This document shows positions 12,164 to 23,820 of a DNA stretch of 64,000 nucleotides, piece after piece (the first letter of the stretch is position 1; the number at the start of each line of letters is the position of its first letter). Origin of the DNA: Bidens hawaiensis (lineage: Eukaryota > Streptophyta > Magnoliopsida > Asterales > Asteraceae); contig JAIQDT010001657.1 in NCBI GenBank assembly GCA_021521415.1, forward strand, positions 248,001-312,000. The letters are read 5' to 3'. A program made the translations under genes and the position numbers. The notes below the pieces were generated by a model. It saw only the letters and a list, made by a program, of their open reading frames with translations. It had not been told where the DNA came from and made no database searches.

Positions 12164-13618
12164 ATGGTTAGAGAAATTCCGGTAACCACAACCCCAGCTA
12201 CTGGGGGGAATACCGGCAACACAGTTTTTACAAACACTACCCCGGCTACCCAAGCCGGGGCAAGTGAAGTAAATTTTACGAACACTACCCCAGTTACTAA
12301 AGCTGGGGCAAGTGCAGTAAATTATCGCCTACTGGGATTCACCGATACCCAGTTTGAGAAACGAAGACTCCCCCGCCAAACTCTCGATGAAGTTAAGGCA
12401 TGGGCGGAGGCACGACAAAAGGAATTCCAGGCTGAGTTGGACGAACGCTTGCGTTCCGTACAACAGGCCGACGAATTCGAATACTTGGAGGATGACTCGG
12501 AGGAATCTGACTCCGACGCGAACCCTCGCCATAGGGCAAAAGGGAAGCGTAAGGAAACGGACTCCCAACCGAGAAGGCATTTTGGACAAGCCTTCAAACC
12601 AAAAAGCACAGGTGGAAGTCCACGAGACTTCTCCAAAACATTCAGACCAAACGTTGCAAATGCGGGAACGTCCAAATTTGCAAGGGACATTGCGGAAGCA
12701 ATCGCCCCAAAAAGTGACAAACAAATGTCAAACATCGGCACTTATGATGGTATATCTGACCCAGACGATCATTTGAACAGGTTCATAGCGGGGGCAACCG
12801 TCAGTAGTTGGATGGAACCTACGTGGTGTTACATGTTCCAAATGACGCTCGTTGGTGCTGTTAGAGCGTGGTTCGATCGTCTACCGGTCAACCACATCTA
12901 CGACTGGGCGAACTTCCAACAGAAGTTTAGCCAACACTTTAGCCAGCAAAGAAAGTATACCGAGGAGCAATGGACAATCCTCAAATGCATTCGAGACAAA
13001 GATGAATCTTTGCTGGACTTCATCACTCGCTTCAACTCGAAGAAGCTAAGTCTGGGTAACATCAGCGAAGATCTTGTTCGCGCTGCCTTTATTCAGGGCG
13101 CGAACGACCCAGAGCTCATCCGCACCTTAACGGGTAAAGATGGCATGCCATCCACATGGGATGCCATCATGACAGCAGCTAAACGCTTTGCGGAAACGGA
13201 AAAGCAACTGGGTAGAGATCTCCCACAGAGCACAAACCTCTACACCCAGAAAACAAGGGAAGAGAACGTCCTTACCGCCCGATTAAACAAAAAGCGGAAG
13301 CTAGGCATTTGGCAGTCAAGGGTAAACTTTGACACCTCATCCGGCTTGCAGCATCGGTTAGGCGGAAGGGATAACGTACAGTCCAACAAGAACTTTAGAT
13401 GGACGCCGCTCACCAAAAGCGTCACCGAGATATTCGCCACCGAGGAGCTCCCATGGCCAAAGCCTCAAATAATCCGACATCGCCACAATGCTGATCGGAG
13501 CAAGTACTGTGACTTTCACAGGACAAAAGACCACAACACCGAAGAATGCATAGACGTGAAGGACATGGTCGAAGCATTCGTCAGAGATGGGACGCTCGCG
13601 CACCTCGTGGCGCAATGA
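12164..13618 (+). CDS. Retrotransposon Gag polyprotein (element A), intact
   Basis: 484 residues. The N-terminus has Thr/Ala repeats (TNTTPATQAGASEVNFTNTTP), followed by an acidic/basic linker. A Retrotrans_gag-type capsid domain at about residues 185-330 contains MTLVGAVRAWFDRLP, FQQKFSQHFSQQRK and FNSKKLSLGN. A C-terminal knuckle-like motif reads CDFHRTKDHNTEEC (C-x2-H-x4-H-x4-C). It should assemble particles that package the element RNA. The ATG at 12164 follows the PBS by about 50 bp and is the first in a good frame. The protein stops right after the knuckle (LAHLVAQ), with no fused protease or pol, which defines the element as gag-only. Confidence 0.88.
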   Translation: MVREIPVTTTPATGGNTGNTVFTNTTPATQAGASEVNFTNTTPVTKAGASAVNYRLLGFTDTQFEKRRLPRQTLDEVKAWAEARQKEFQAELDERLRSVQQADEFEYLEDDSEESDSDANPRHRAKGKRKETDSQPRRHFGQAFKPKSTGGSPRDFSKTFRPNVANAGTSKFARDIAEAIAPKSDKQMSNIGTYDGISDPDDHLNRFIAGATVSSWMEPTWCYMFQMTLVGAVRAWFDRLPVNHIYDWANFQQKFSQHFSQQRKYTEEQWTILKCIRDKDESLLDFITRFNSKKLSLGNISEDLVRAAFIQGANDPELIRTLTGKDGMPSTWDAIMTAAKRFAETEKQLGRDLPQSTNLYTQKTREENVLTARLNKKRKLGIWQSRVNFDTSSGLQHRLGGRDNVQSNKNFRWTPLTKSVTEIFATEELPWPKPQIIRHRHNADRSKYCDFHRTKDHNTEECIDVKDMVEAFVRDGTLAHLVAQ

Positions 13619-13903
13619 ACGCTGAGCAGGCTGATGCGTGTAGAACCCCAGCTGGGGAAAACACGAATAAAATTCCAGCTTCAATGTGTGAGACTACATG
13701 CTGCGTAAAGAACGAGATCCCGAATCAGGTGCGTATCGGCTCGATGGCACTCCCATCCCAACAACATGGAAGGGAGCTCATTTACACAGTTTGCATGTAA
13801 ATCAATTCCAAATTTGTAAAGAAAAGGCCAAGAGCCACTTCTAATGGAAACGATTCTCCTTAAAACATTGACGCTGATGATTTTACATTTTTATGAACTA
13901 TCA
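13619..13903. other. Element A, spacer after gag
   Basis: About 285 bp between the gag stop and the first tandem array. Element B has a related spacer at about 31690-31955, with small indels that shift the frame, so I do not call a protein here. Confidence 0.6.
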
Positions 13904-14353
13904 ACACGGATATGCCGGTTTTCACCGCATAAATACGTGGAAAGTCGTTGCGTGGGGAAGGCGGCAAAACCCGCATAAACCCAAAAAACGACAAACCTTC
14001 ACGCAGGTCAGTCGAAGGGGAAAAGTTCAGTCCTCCCATTAAATGAAAGTGCCGGTCTATCCGCATGAATCATGAAAAAGGGAACTGAACACTAACCTAT
14101 TGACAACCGCGCGTCGAACGGTTAATTTATTCAACACGAATATGCCGGTTTTCACCGCATAAATACGTGGAAAGTCGTTGCGTGGATTAGGCGGCAAAAC
14201 CCGCATAAACCCAAAAAACGACAAACCTTCACGCAGGTCAGTCGAAAAGGAAAAGTTCAGTCCTCCCATTAAATGAAAGTGCCGGTCTATCCGCATGAAT
14301 CATGAAAAAGGGAACTGAACACTAACCTATTGACAACCGCGCGTCGAACGGTT
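13904..14353. repeat. Tandem repeat, 2 x about 233 bp (element A, array 1a)
   Basis: Two nearly identical copies start at about 13904 and 14133, each with ATGCCGGTTTTCACCGCATA, ACCTTCACGCAGGTCAG, GTGCCGGTCTATCCGCATGA and ACAACCGCGCGTCGAACGGTT. The related array in B lies at about 31230-31670. Short GC stems such as CCGCGCGTCG could fold in RNA. Open frames across the copies are repeat artefacts. Confidence 0.88.
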
Positions 14354-14359
14354 CAAGAC

Positions 14360-14825
14360 AATTTCTAACAAAAAGATAAGGAAAACCTACACGCAGGTCA
14401 GATGGTAAAGTTTAGCCATCCTACTACGTGCAAGTGACGGTCCTACCCGCACAATCACGGAAGAGGAAGCAAAACTTCACACCTATCTACCACGTTCAAA
14501 GGTTAACTTATCCTCAAAAAGATGAGGAAAACCTACACGCAGGTTAGACGCAGGTAAAGTTTAGCCATCCTACTAAGTGCAAGTGACGGTTCTACCCGCA
14601 CAATCGCAATCACGAAAGAGGAAGCAAAACTTCACACCTATTATCTACCACGTTCAAAGGTTAACTTATCCTCAAAAGGATGAGGAAAACCTACACGCAG
14701 GTCAGATATAGGTAAAGTTTAGCCATCCTACTAAGTGCAAGTGACGGTCATACCCGCACAATCACGAAAGAGGAAGCAAAACTTCACACCTATCTACCAC
14801 GTTCAAAGGTTAACTTATTCTAAAC
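14360..14825. repeat. Tandem repeat, 3 x about 150 bp (element A, array 1b)
   Basis: Units contain AAACCTACACGCAGGT, AAGTTTAGCCATCCTACTA, CGGTCCTACCCGCACAATCA and CTACCACGTTCAAAGGTTAA. They are distantly related to array 1a through the CACGCAGGTCAG motif. The matching array in B is about 30610-31225. Confidence 0.88.
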
Positions 14826-15033
14826 ACTTGGAAAATTGCTAATTTAAACTAAAGTATGCAAGTCATACAACGTTTACAAAGCAAGGAACCCAACGAAAGT
14901 AGCGGTTTTACCCGCAAAAAGATTTATATTTCACAATGGTTGATTACAAGAATGGCCGGGTAACTACCCGCCTACAAGAAAATAAATCTATACAAGCTAA
15001 ATCTATCCTAGCAGCGGGAAGGGATCTTCAGGA

Positions 15034-18000
15034 TCAGGCTTCAGGGCCACTTCCACTTGGACCAGCCCCATCAGTAGAGCGTGGCAGTTCAAGGAAAGCT
15101 TTGAGGATAGCTAGCCCATCATCAGCAGCAGCAACTTCGTTTACCTTCTCCACCACCGGATGCGGGAAGGCGGCGTATTGATTTACTGCTTGGTCATATA
15201 TGGCTTCAGTATCTACATCGAATAAAGGGAAGTTGGAAGGCGGGATGCCTTTCTCAACGAACCCTAGACCAAGCAGGAAGCCGGCCTTTTCCCCATCCTC
15301 GTGAGAAGCGTTGAGGGCTGCGCTCATAGTATCGTCGTAAGATGTCTCTGAGAAGACCCGATGCATAACCTACAAAGAAAAATACAAGTGTCAGAACCTT
15401 TTCTATTTATAAGGAAAAGCGTGAAGACATGAAGTTAGACTTACCTGAGACAACGCTTCTCGAAGAAGCCATTCCTTGGCAACCAGAGCTTCTTGGAGGG
15501 CGGCTTGAGCTTGGGTACAGGCGCGTTCGGCTTCACTTTTATTAAGGTTGGCAAGCAACACTTCCTTTGCAGCAGCCTCTTCGACGCCCTTTAGCTTCCG
15601 CTCAGTGTGGTCAAGCACGCCCCTCTGGTCCAGGATCTCTTGAAGCTTCTTCGCGTCCTCCATCGCCAAGGCATCATGAGCCTGCTGGAGAGCCTCTAAT
15701 TTGGCTTTAAGCTCTTCATTCTCCACGCGTAGAGGCTCGGCAACAGCTTCAGCCTTGGTGGCCCTCTCGGTTGCGTTCCTCGCAGTTTCCTTGGCCAGCC
15801 GTAGCTGTTCATTAACAGCTTGGGCAGCCTTGGAACGGGCCTCGAGTCGTGCCTGAACTTCAACCTCAAGGGCCTTGAAGGCCTTCTCCTTTTCCGCAGC
15901 TACAGCGGAAAGCCTTTGGTTCTCCTCCCGGATGGCCCGCGCCTGAGCAACTTCTTTAAGGCGAGCTGCTTTTAACTTGTCGTTTTCACGACAAAGCAGC
16001 TCGACGCGCGGCTGCATCCGAGCTAGGAGAACCCGAAGCTCATTGGTTAGCCTACCCTCCTGGTAGCTAGCCATGGCTTCCCCCAACACACCACTAGGAG
16101 CAGCGTGACGAGCCCATTCCACGCACTCCACAGGGGTGCGAAGGGTTGTTCCTCGGCGAATGTTCCATCGGGGAACATACACTTCATTGGAATCCGACAC
16201 TGCAAAAAACATAAAGCAGTTAGGAAAAGATGATAAGTAAAAATATGAAAAGGGCCGAAAGAACCCTACGCACCTGTAGGGTCAATCACAGGCCGATAGC
16301 CGCCGAACCCATCACCTGAACCCAACGGAAATCCATCCAAGAGGTCAGGCAGATGGGAAGGTGGCAGAGATTGGCGAGAAGCCCCGTGCGTACCTGATGG
16401 ATCGGCCGTCGTTGCCGATGGCGGGGGCATCGTAGCAGCCGCCGCGGTGGCCGCCGCAGTCGCCGCCGCGGAATCCGCAGCAAGAGTGACCGCCGGCCCA
16501 GTGAAAGATGCTGTAAAAATCGCACTCACAGCCGGCGGTGACGTCATCTCAGCTGGAACAGTCGGCTCAAAGGAGTGAGCAACTGAACCAGCGGAAGCAG
16601 GCGCAGGCGCCTGGGTCGACGCCTCAGGTAGGCTGACCAAGCCTACCGTCATTGGCGGGGAGGTACTACTCTGCACTCCACCCTGGAATGCGTCAACATC
16701 CACGCCTGCGTAAAGAAGATAAGTGTTAACGATATCAAACTATGAAGATAAAAGTTAAAGACAATGTACTTACGGGTTTTCTTGAGCTTGAAAGTACGGA
16801 CGGGCGGGGATGAACCCGATGGAGCCGGCCTCTTCGCGCCGGTTACCGATGTCATCCTTGGCTCTCCGGAGGTGACAATCGTCGCAGCCTCCGGAGCGGC
16901 GGTCTTATCACCACCGGGATTCCCCGCGACCTCTTCGCTCTCGGTCTCGGAATCAGACCGAGGCGCCGGATCGGCAGTGGAGGCCACCTTCTCCTTCCCC
17001 TTCGCGCCGGCGGCCTTCTTCTTCCGCACCAACGGAGGACCATCTGCGGATTCCTCATCAGAACATACGATTAAAGGAATTCCAGCAGAGGTTTCAACAT
17101 TGAGGGGTCGAGGGTCGAAGAGCGCCTTACCTGGCCGACGGGCGCTAAGGATCTCATGGCCTTGCGGATAGACCTCCACGAACCGATCCGCCGTTTGTTC
17201 TAGGATGGGCAACTCGTTCTCGTCTAGAGCGCGAGTACCCATCCGAGCGGGACCGTCAGCCTCCCGCGGGTTTAGGAGCGACTGCAAGTCGTTCCCCTCT
17301 GAAATAAACAAGAAAAAAGTTAGAAGAAATTTCAAAATCAACAAAAGGAAACAAGGCATACCGTAAGGAACAGAGTTCGAACCGTATTCGAGGACGATCG
17401 GAATCTTGCGCGCATCAGCCTCCTTCCACACCCGGCTCATCCCCAGCATCACCATCCCGGACTCCGCAAACCGGTAAACCGGAGATTGGACCCGATATAT
17501 CTTCGCAAACCATTCCGCCTCCTGGTAGCTGGAGGCGTGAAGGCTGGGAAGTGCTTGCCCGTTCTTGAATTTCATGGCAATGGGGATGGCGCGAGCGGAT
17601 ATGAAGAAGAACTCCCGCTTCCACGAGCGAAGGCTGCGCTCGGTCGCGCAAATCTTCAAACCCTTAATCCGGGTTGTCAACGTGTACCACCCCTGGATGC
17701 ACCTCCAAGTGTAGAAGGTCATCAGGCGGTCAACGTAGGGTTCAACACCCAAAATCCGGCACACCCACTCGAAGTGGCGAATCTTCGCGATCGCCATCGG
17801 GTGCAACTCGGTCAGATGAACACCGTGCCTCTCGAGGACACGGTAAACAAACTTTGTCAATGGGAACCTAGGATTCCCATACACAAAGAATGCAGCATAT
17901 ACCCCGATCTTGCCTCTGGGGGCATCGTACACAGTATGATGGGGTTCAGGAAACTCAGGCTCGAGAGACTCGAGCATGAACTTCCTGACGACATACCGGT

Positions 18001-18082
18001 ACAGATCGCCAGGCAGAGCACACTGGCACTCGCCAGCAGTACTCTTGTCATCAGCTGTGGATTCAACATCTCGAGACGACAT
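15034..18082 (-). CDS. Antisense five-exon gene of element A (PF04195-like domain + coiled coil)
   Basis: Exons in coding order on the minus strand: 18082-17362, 17298-16774, 16705-16274, 16199-15445, 15369-15034. All four introns (63-75 bp) are GT-AG and the joined frame is 922 residues. Residues about 57-220 (YAAFFVYGNPRFPLTKF, ELHPMAIAKIRHFEWVCRI, SLRSWKREFFFISARAIPIA) match the plant 'putative gypsy-type transposon' domain family, whose biochemical role is unknown. Exons 2-3 are low-complexity: Lys/Pro/Ser, with a basic KRPAPSGSSPPVR patch that could be a nuclear signal, then Ala-rich. Exon 4 is a long charged coiled coil rich in Ala/Glu/Lys. The last exon encodes a compact acidic C-terminus. 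Intron 1 is in frame, so an unspliced form stays open. The same structure occurs in element B. It may be a captured host gene or an accessory factor of the element; the function is not inferred. Confidence 0.8.
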
Positions 18083-18204
18083 CTTGTGAAGGAAAGAAGA
18101 AAACGATTTCGGGAGAATGCTTGCCTGAAAAGGGGAGTATTCGCCGGAAATCGCTTAAAAGATGAAGAGAAGAGTGAAAGTGTGAATTACAAAGAGCCCT
18201 CTAC

Positions 18205-18220
18205 CCCTTTATATACTAAT
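18205..18220 (-). promoter_or_regulatory. Putative core promoter of the antisense gene (element A)
   Basis: On the minus strand TTAGTATATAAAGGGG lies about 130 bp upstream of the ATG at 18082. The same block sits at the same distance in element B (27273-27288), with conserved flanking sequence (GCATTAATTGCGATTAG). This points to an internal promoter distinct from the LTR. Confidence 0.6.
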
Positions 18221-18556
18221 CGCAATTAATGCGATGAAATTAATGCGGAAGAGAGAGAAAATGAAGGTGCAATGAAACTATGACACGTGGCAAAAAGCAA
18301 GCTGGCAACAGCTGTTGACAGGACGCGTACCATTAATTTCGCGGCCACGCGCCCGAAAAATCGCGCCCACGCGCCTGAAAAAGCGTCTGGAATGACCATG
18401 TACTGTCACGTCACCATAACTTCCTGCACGATCTGACACAGTCAGAAGAAACCGTCGCACGACGTTTCAGAGTTTTGGACTGTTCTTATCTTTCCACCAA
18501 CTCTTCAAAATTCAAAATTCAAAAAGATTAAAAAGTAGGCGGGAAAATACCCCTTA

Positions 18557-19137
18557 CCTTGGCAAACAAGTAACCGTAAGACGGCTGCGGGTACAGTGTT
18601 AAGGCAAAACCCTTCACATGCCTAGCACCCGCAGGGAATTGAAGTCAAGAAAACATTGGCAAACAAGTAACCGTAAGACGGCTGCGGGTACATTGTTAAG
18701 GCAAAACCCTTCACATGCCTAGCACCCGCAGGGAATTGAAGCCAAGAAAACCTTGGCAAACAAGTAACCGTAAGACGGATGCGGGTACAGTGTTAAGGCA
18801 AAACCCTTCACATACCTAGCACCCGCAGGGAATTGAAGCCAAGTAAACCTTGGCGAACAAGTAACCGTAAGACGGATGCGGGTACAGTGTAAAGGCAAAA
18901 CCCTTCACATACCTAGCAACCGCAGGGAATTGAAGCCAAGTATACCTCGGCAACCAAGTAACTATAAGACGGGTGTGGGTACAGTGTAAAGGCAAAACCC
19001 TTCACATACCTAGCACCCGCAGGGAATTGACGCCAGGAATACCTTGGAAGTAAAGTAACCGTAAGACGAGCGCATGTACAGTGTTAAGGTAAAACCCTTC
19101 ACATACCTAGCGCTCCGCTGGGAATTGAAACCAAGAA
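18557..19137. repeat. Tandem repeat, 6 x about 97 bp (element A, array 2)
   Basis: Copies start near 18557, 18653, 18751, 18848, 18945 and 19042, each with CCTTGGCAAACAAGTAACCG, TAAGACGG, GGCAAAACCCTTCACAT and CACCCGCAGGGAATTGAAG. They diverge progressively toward the 3' LTR side. Five reverse-complement copies occupy 26450-26930 in B. Confidence 0.9.
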
Positions 19138-19507
19138 GGATCTTCTGGGCAATGCTTGCGGAAACGGAAATAACATCCCCGCATAGCGGGAACGTCGAGT
19201 ACTACGTTGTTTGAAGCTCCAGGATGGGATTGGTGGTTTTAACATAATTGATCACTATGTTCAAAACTACCAAAACCTCATGGAGAATCCACACAAGTGG
19301 GACTCAACGCTCCTGACTGGCGAGGAGGTTACAGCCTACCCGCATCATACCCAAAGACCAAGCAGGAAACTCGGGCATTTCTGCAAGTGACAAGGACTTC
19401 CGCGGGAGGAATCCCAATGGAAAACCTTAAAAAACTCTTTTCAAAAACCCTTTGCTTAAGTCCAAAAGTTCACCTCACTTTATTAAACACTCATGAGAAG
19501 AACATTG

Positions 19508-19520
19508 GACTGGGGGGACT
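19508..19520 (+). other. Polypurine tract, element A
   Basis: GACTGGGGGGACT immediately precedes the 3' LTR TGAAGAGG. The same tract is present in B as its reverse complement at 26073-26085. It is the expected primer site for plus-strand DNA synthesis. Confidence 0.75.
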
Positions 19521-20499
19521 TGAAGAGGTAGGTCCCAGCAGAGCCCAGTTGGACCCGCAAGACTCACCTTGAAGAGGAACGTCTGCGCAGAAACCAACTG
19601 GATCCGCAGGACCAACCATGCTCAGAGACGTGACGTCCTTACGCGCAGTACGCAAGCTGGTCCCGCAGGAAATGCCTCCCAATGGTGAAGGACTCCGCCT
19701 GTCCCCGCAGCCTCGGATACAATCCATCAGGGAAGGCCACCCGCGCAGCAAGGCTACACGCACAAGGCACTTAGCTCTCAATCACTCAGTGTCACCTGAG
19801 GGAATGAGCAAAGCCGGGAACAATCCCGCACAAGGGCGGGAGGGGGAATACTCCCGCCCAAATAAGCCAGTCCGTACGATACGGGAAGATCTTCTGTACT
19901 GTACCTGACGAGGTATGGGAAAAAGATCTGACTAAAGATACGACAGCTTATTGACAACAGTATGGCGAGCAGCATGCTCCTGTACTGTGTCACTATTAGC
20001 CGCTGCCTACTCACCAACTACTGCCATACCACGTGCGTAGCCGGCAGTTGGTGGAAAAGGAATAGTACACAGCAGGCCTGGTCACTATCAGCCGCTGCCT
20101 ACCCACCAACTACCAGCAGGGCACGTGCGTAGGCCACTGTTGGTGGAACAGGAACACTGTTGCAGCCGGCCACACCTCCTTGGAAACCTACATTCGGCTA
20201 TAAATACCACAAATGGTATGACCATCACATCTTATCTTGTATCATCATATTATACCTGATATCCGCTCTAGCAATCTCTTAATATACATTTATATTTAAA
20301 GAGCAATCTAGTCTGATTCTCACGCCGGAGGGTGGTCACAAGGAGGAACCCCCCCCCCCTTCTCAGTGACAAGCTCACGGTGTCTGTTTTGCAGGTTATC
20401 AGAAGAACCATCTTCTCTGGGTCTAACCCCTCGTGGGAAACATCTATCTAACCCCCAGGTTATCCGTAATCTGCCCGGGGTCCGGTTAGTGTTTCTTCA
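19521..20499 (+). repeat. Element A 3' LTR
   Basis: 979 bp, TGAAGAGG...TTTCTTCA, followed by the target duplication CTAGT. The TATA box is at 20199. Compared with the 5' LTR I count about ten base changes and a longer C-run near 20350. Confidence 0.93.
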
Positions 20500-20894
20500 C
20501 TAGTTGTTTCAGTCGCACAAATCAACCCACCCCAATATATTAAAGCTCAATAGTCATGTTCATAATGAAATCAAAGATTCAATTTGCTGACCTGATTCGG
20601 AGATTACCCTACTTGGCCAATGACGATGACTTGAGTTGAAAGTGGCGGTTGGGTTTTGTGTGATATGAGGGGATTAGTGTTCTTGTGAGACTCGTGCTGA
20701 TAACGTGTTGTAAACAAGCCTAATAGCTAAAACAATATGAGAAATAGATGTAGGGAGAAACAGAGAGAGAGATTTCATTAATAGGTGTGTTCTACAATAT
20801 GATACAATGATATGCATATATAGGAGAAGATAACTTGGAGAAAAAGCCTAACTATATTTGGTATTGATAACCACAATAATATATATTTATAACA
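20500..20894 (-). mobile_element. Copia relic, 5' LTR and leader
   Basis: On the minus strand the LTR (20894 to 20706, 189 bp) reads TGTTATAAATATATATT...TTTACAACA. It is followed by CGTTATCAGCACGAGTC, the usual degenerate primer-binding region after copia LTRs in plants. The leader continues to 20500, where element A interrupts it. This end and 6061-11122 belong to one insertion. Confidence 0.78.
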
Positions 20895-23243
20895 TAAACT
20901 TATTATTAAGTCTATTTCTCTCTTATCTTTAGTGGATTGATTTAAGGAAATAGTTCATTTTTTGTATTCACTTTAATTTGGGATATAAATAATATCTTAT
21001 GCTAATTAAGACAAATGTCAATCACGATTTTTATTCTAGATGCAAGAAAAGGTGCATGAGTTGTATGGATATTTTCCTTTTTCTTGATGTTATATATAAA
21101 AGATGGTGATGAACTTATCCTCCACTACACCTCTATTATTTTTGTTCAATTATTTGTAAGTTATATACATTTTTAGACTCAATTGGCCTTGTCTATTTCA
21201 ATCATTACACAAAATTTTCACATTTCCATTTTGGGAAGGATTTTTTAAAATTATTAATAAATATGGTAGTTAATAAAAAAATGTTCTATAGAACGTCAAC
21301 TCCGTCACCCACTAGACTAGAAGCTCTTTGGTATGAACAGCTTGATATGCTATTTATAAGTTTGCATGCATAATCTTCTTAAAACCATTTTCGATCGGTC
21401 TGTCATACTGAAATCACCTACATATTTGGTTTGGTTGAGTATTCTATTGCCGTGCTTACTTGGATTGATTGGTTATGATGCTAACTGGTTCAATAGGCGA
21501 GAAACATCAAGTGGCTGGGTCAGATTTTAAAAAAATTTCGAACTTTTTTTTTTAATTTGAAAATCTTATTTTCCAATTCATTTATTACTTTGTACATCAT
21601 AAGTTTTCACTCTGCAAATTCATGTAAAATTATAAAATAGTTCCACTTAAAAAAATGTTATACATGTATATTTAAATACTAGATGTTTATGACGTTATCT
21701 CGTTTTTAAAATGGCTTGAATAATAAACCAGTAAAACAGTCGGTTCGATAACCAGTCTCTTGTAAAAATCTTGTCTATTTATATATACTATGCAATTAGC
21801 CTTCAAAATATGTGTTCTGGAGTGTATTCATGGAAGTAAAACATAAAAAACAAAAACATTACTTTCAAAAACTTTATACTTTGGCATCTTTGAATATTAT
21901 AGATAAAATGATAACTCAATAGTTGAGGGCATTTGCATTGATCTTATAGGATAAAGTTTACAAGTTCATTGAACATGTACTTCACATATCTTTTTCTCAT
22001 GTTATCTAATCTTTGGAAGATGTAGACTGAAAAACAACACCAAGTGTCAATCATGTAATACTATCTTATTTACATAGGAGATTAACAAAAACAGATAACT
22101 TAATAACAACACTTTTAACTAATCAGATGACACGTGATTAATCATGTGTGGTTAATTAGTGGTTAAATTAAGGTCGTATTGTCTTAATCAACTTGCCATG
22201 CAATATCCACCCACACCCATTGTGGATAGTTACAAATATAATTTATCTTCATTATATTCTAATATATATCATATTTGATTCTACTTGGTCACGCGACGCA
22301 TAATTATATATACACTGGTTTATAACAAGTTAAAACAACTTCAAATTAAAAAAAAATAACTTTTATAAAGATGAACGAAAGCTGGGTTGGCTTGAAATGG
22401 ATATACTTATCCACTTATCATAAATATTTAATTTATCAAATATAATAACTAATTTTTTTTATAATTGTATTATACATAGAAGCGTTCATTCAATAAAAAA
22501 CATATCTTAGTTAAGAACTATCGTAACTATATAAACACATGTATCTTTTGATTTAACTATACACAAGAGAATATGTAATCACGCACCGCACTCTCTTTCT
22601 AACTCTTATATCATATCTAATAAAAATCACGTAGAAGTGCATTATACGATTTCATAGTTCTTTTACTTAAAATTTGTGATATATTAAACACGTTATGATA
22701 TATCATAAAGAAAAAGAACCCATTATTGCGCATCCCCTTTATGATAAAGGCGCAGTACTTAGTATATACTTTATCAAAATTAACATTTCGTAATCGAAGA
22801 AAAGAATGGATTAATTGAGTTCGGTTTTGTTTTATTATTTTCTTTTCTTTTGTTGATTTGATTTTAAATAAATAAAACAAAATAGCTATTTAACTAAAAA
22901 AACCAGGAGAATGTATAATTGTTTTATAAGGTCCGCATTTAATGTAATCTGTTCCTTTTAACAACCAATGATAAAAGGAATGAGAGAACACACTCGAGTT
23001 TAACAAAACTAAAAATCTAAATAAGTTAAGCCAAAATGAGTTAATAGATTCGAGTTTATTCGAAGTCTAAATTGAAGATCATTTAAAGAACGAGTTAATT
23101 TGAATCCGAAGTTCATATTTAAAGCTTGATTAGGTTTTGTGAACTTAATTGACTAAGTTGTGTATATAAACATGTTACATGCTAAATATTATTGCATGTG
23201 TATTTATATATAACAAATAATATATAACAATAAAATAAGACCC
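20895..23243. other. AT-rich intergenic sequence
   Basis: About 2.3 kb without a supportable gene. There are short poly-A/T tracts and AT-rich palindromic bits, but no conserved protein in any frame, no RNA gene and no clear element termini. The minus-strand open frame at 22617-22880 is Lys/Ile/Phe-rich and unlike any family I recognise. Confidence 0.55.
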
Positions 23244-23644
23244 AATTACAAATTTTGTCCTTTAAAATAAGACGAATTACGGTTCGTGTCCTTTTTTTAG
23301 TTTCCTTGCAGGCGGTGTACTTTAAACTTTTTTTTTCTACAAGTTTTGTCATTTACGCTAACTGGGTTAGAAAAAGTCAGTTAAATCCCCTCACGTGAGG
23401 TGCATGTGAGGGCATATTGGTCTTTTTGCCTACCCTGCAACTTCTTCTTCTTCTTCATTTTGCAGATCTTTACCTTCCCCTCCTTTCTCTCTTATTTCTC
23501 TCTCTGCGCCACCACCATCACCATACCACAACCACTCCGCCCATGGAGTGACTAAAAATTGGGACAAAACAATTACGAGGCTTAGATCTGTAAACAATCT
23601 AGCAAAGAGGATAAATCCGCCATGGCTGCATAGTTACTTACCGG

Positions 23645-23712
23645 TTGCCATGTGAAAGCGCAAAGTCAATCACATGACCATCCGGGTTGCCCCGCCAAGA
23701 TACAGATAATCT
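23645..23712 (-). pseudogene. Possible second captured exon fragment in the Pack-MULE
   Basis: On the minus strand an open stretch reads LRLSVSWRGNPDGHVIDFAL and SHGNR, ending at a good splice donor (CCG|GTAAGT). Base composition and the donor suggest an exon picked up from a host gene. I do not recognise the parent gene, and it may be unrelated to the palmitoyltransferase piece. Confidence 0.35.
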
Positions 23713-23781
23713 CAACTTTGTTCGATTTCACTCAGGCACATTGAAATAATATCATCATCATAGCCTGTTAGTACACGGGTC

Positions 23782-23784
<3 letters not shown>

Positions 23785-23819
<35 letters not shown>
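23785..23819. repeat. (TAA)n microsatellite
   Basis: About twelve perfect ATA/TAA triplets in the interior of the Pack-MULE. Confidence 0.95.

Positions 23820-23820
<1 letters not shown>

Larger units (their letters stand above)
11123..20499 (+). mobile_element. LTR retrotransposon A: non-autonomous TR-GAG element carrying an antisense gene
   Basis: A complete 9377-bp element with 976- and 979-bp LTRs (TG...CA), a 5-bp target duplication CTAGT (11118-11122 and 20500-20504), a PBS after the 5' LTR, a PPT before the 3' LTR and an intact gag. No protease, integrase, reverse transcriptase or RNase H was recognised between gag and the 3' LTR. That space is filled by two groups of tandem repeats and a five-exon gene on the opposite strand. 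I counted about ten substitutions plus one C-run length difference between the LTRs, so the insertion is fairly recent. It is inserted in the copia relic. Mobility would require pol supplied by another Ty3/gypsy element. Confidence 0.88.

Noticed and set aside
12322..12741. Open frames overlapping gag on both strands (also 32730-33422 on +)
   Set aside because: GC-rich codon usage of gag leaves shadow frames open; the gag frame has the known domain and knuckle.
16764..18229. Plus-strand open frames opposite the antisense gene of element A (and the minus-strand ones at 27474-28004 and 28439-29055 in B)
   Set aside because: Shadows of the spliced gene; they break at its introns and show no domain.
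18557..19137. CRISPR-like regular repeat spacing
   Set aside because: Repeats of about 97 bp are directly adjacent with no unique spacers, inside a plant retrotransposon; it is a plain tandem array.
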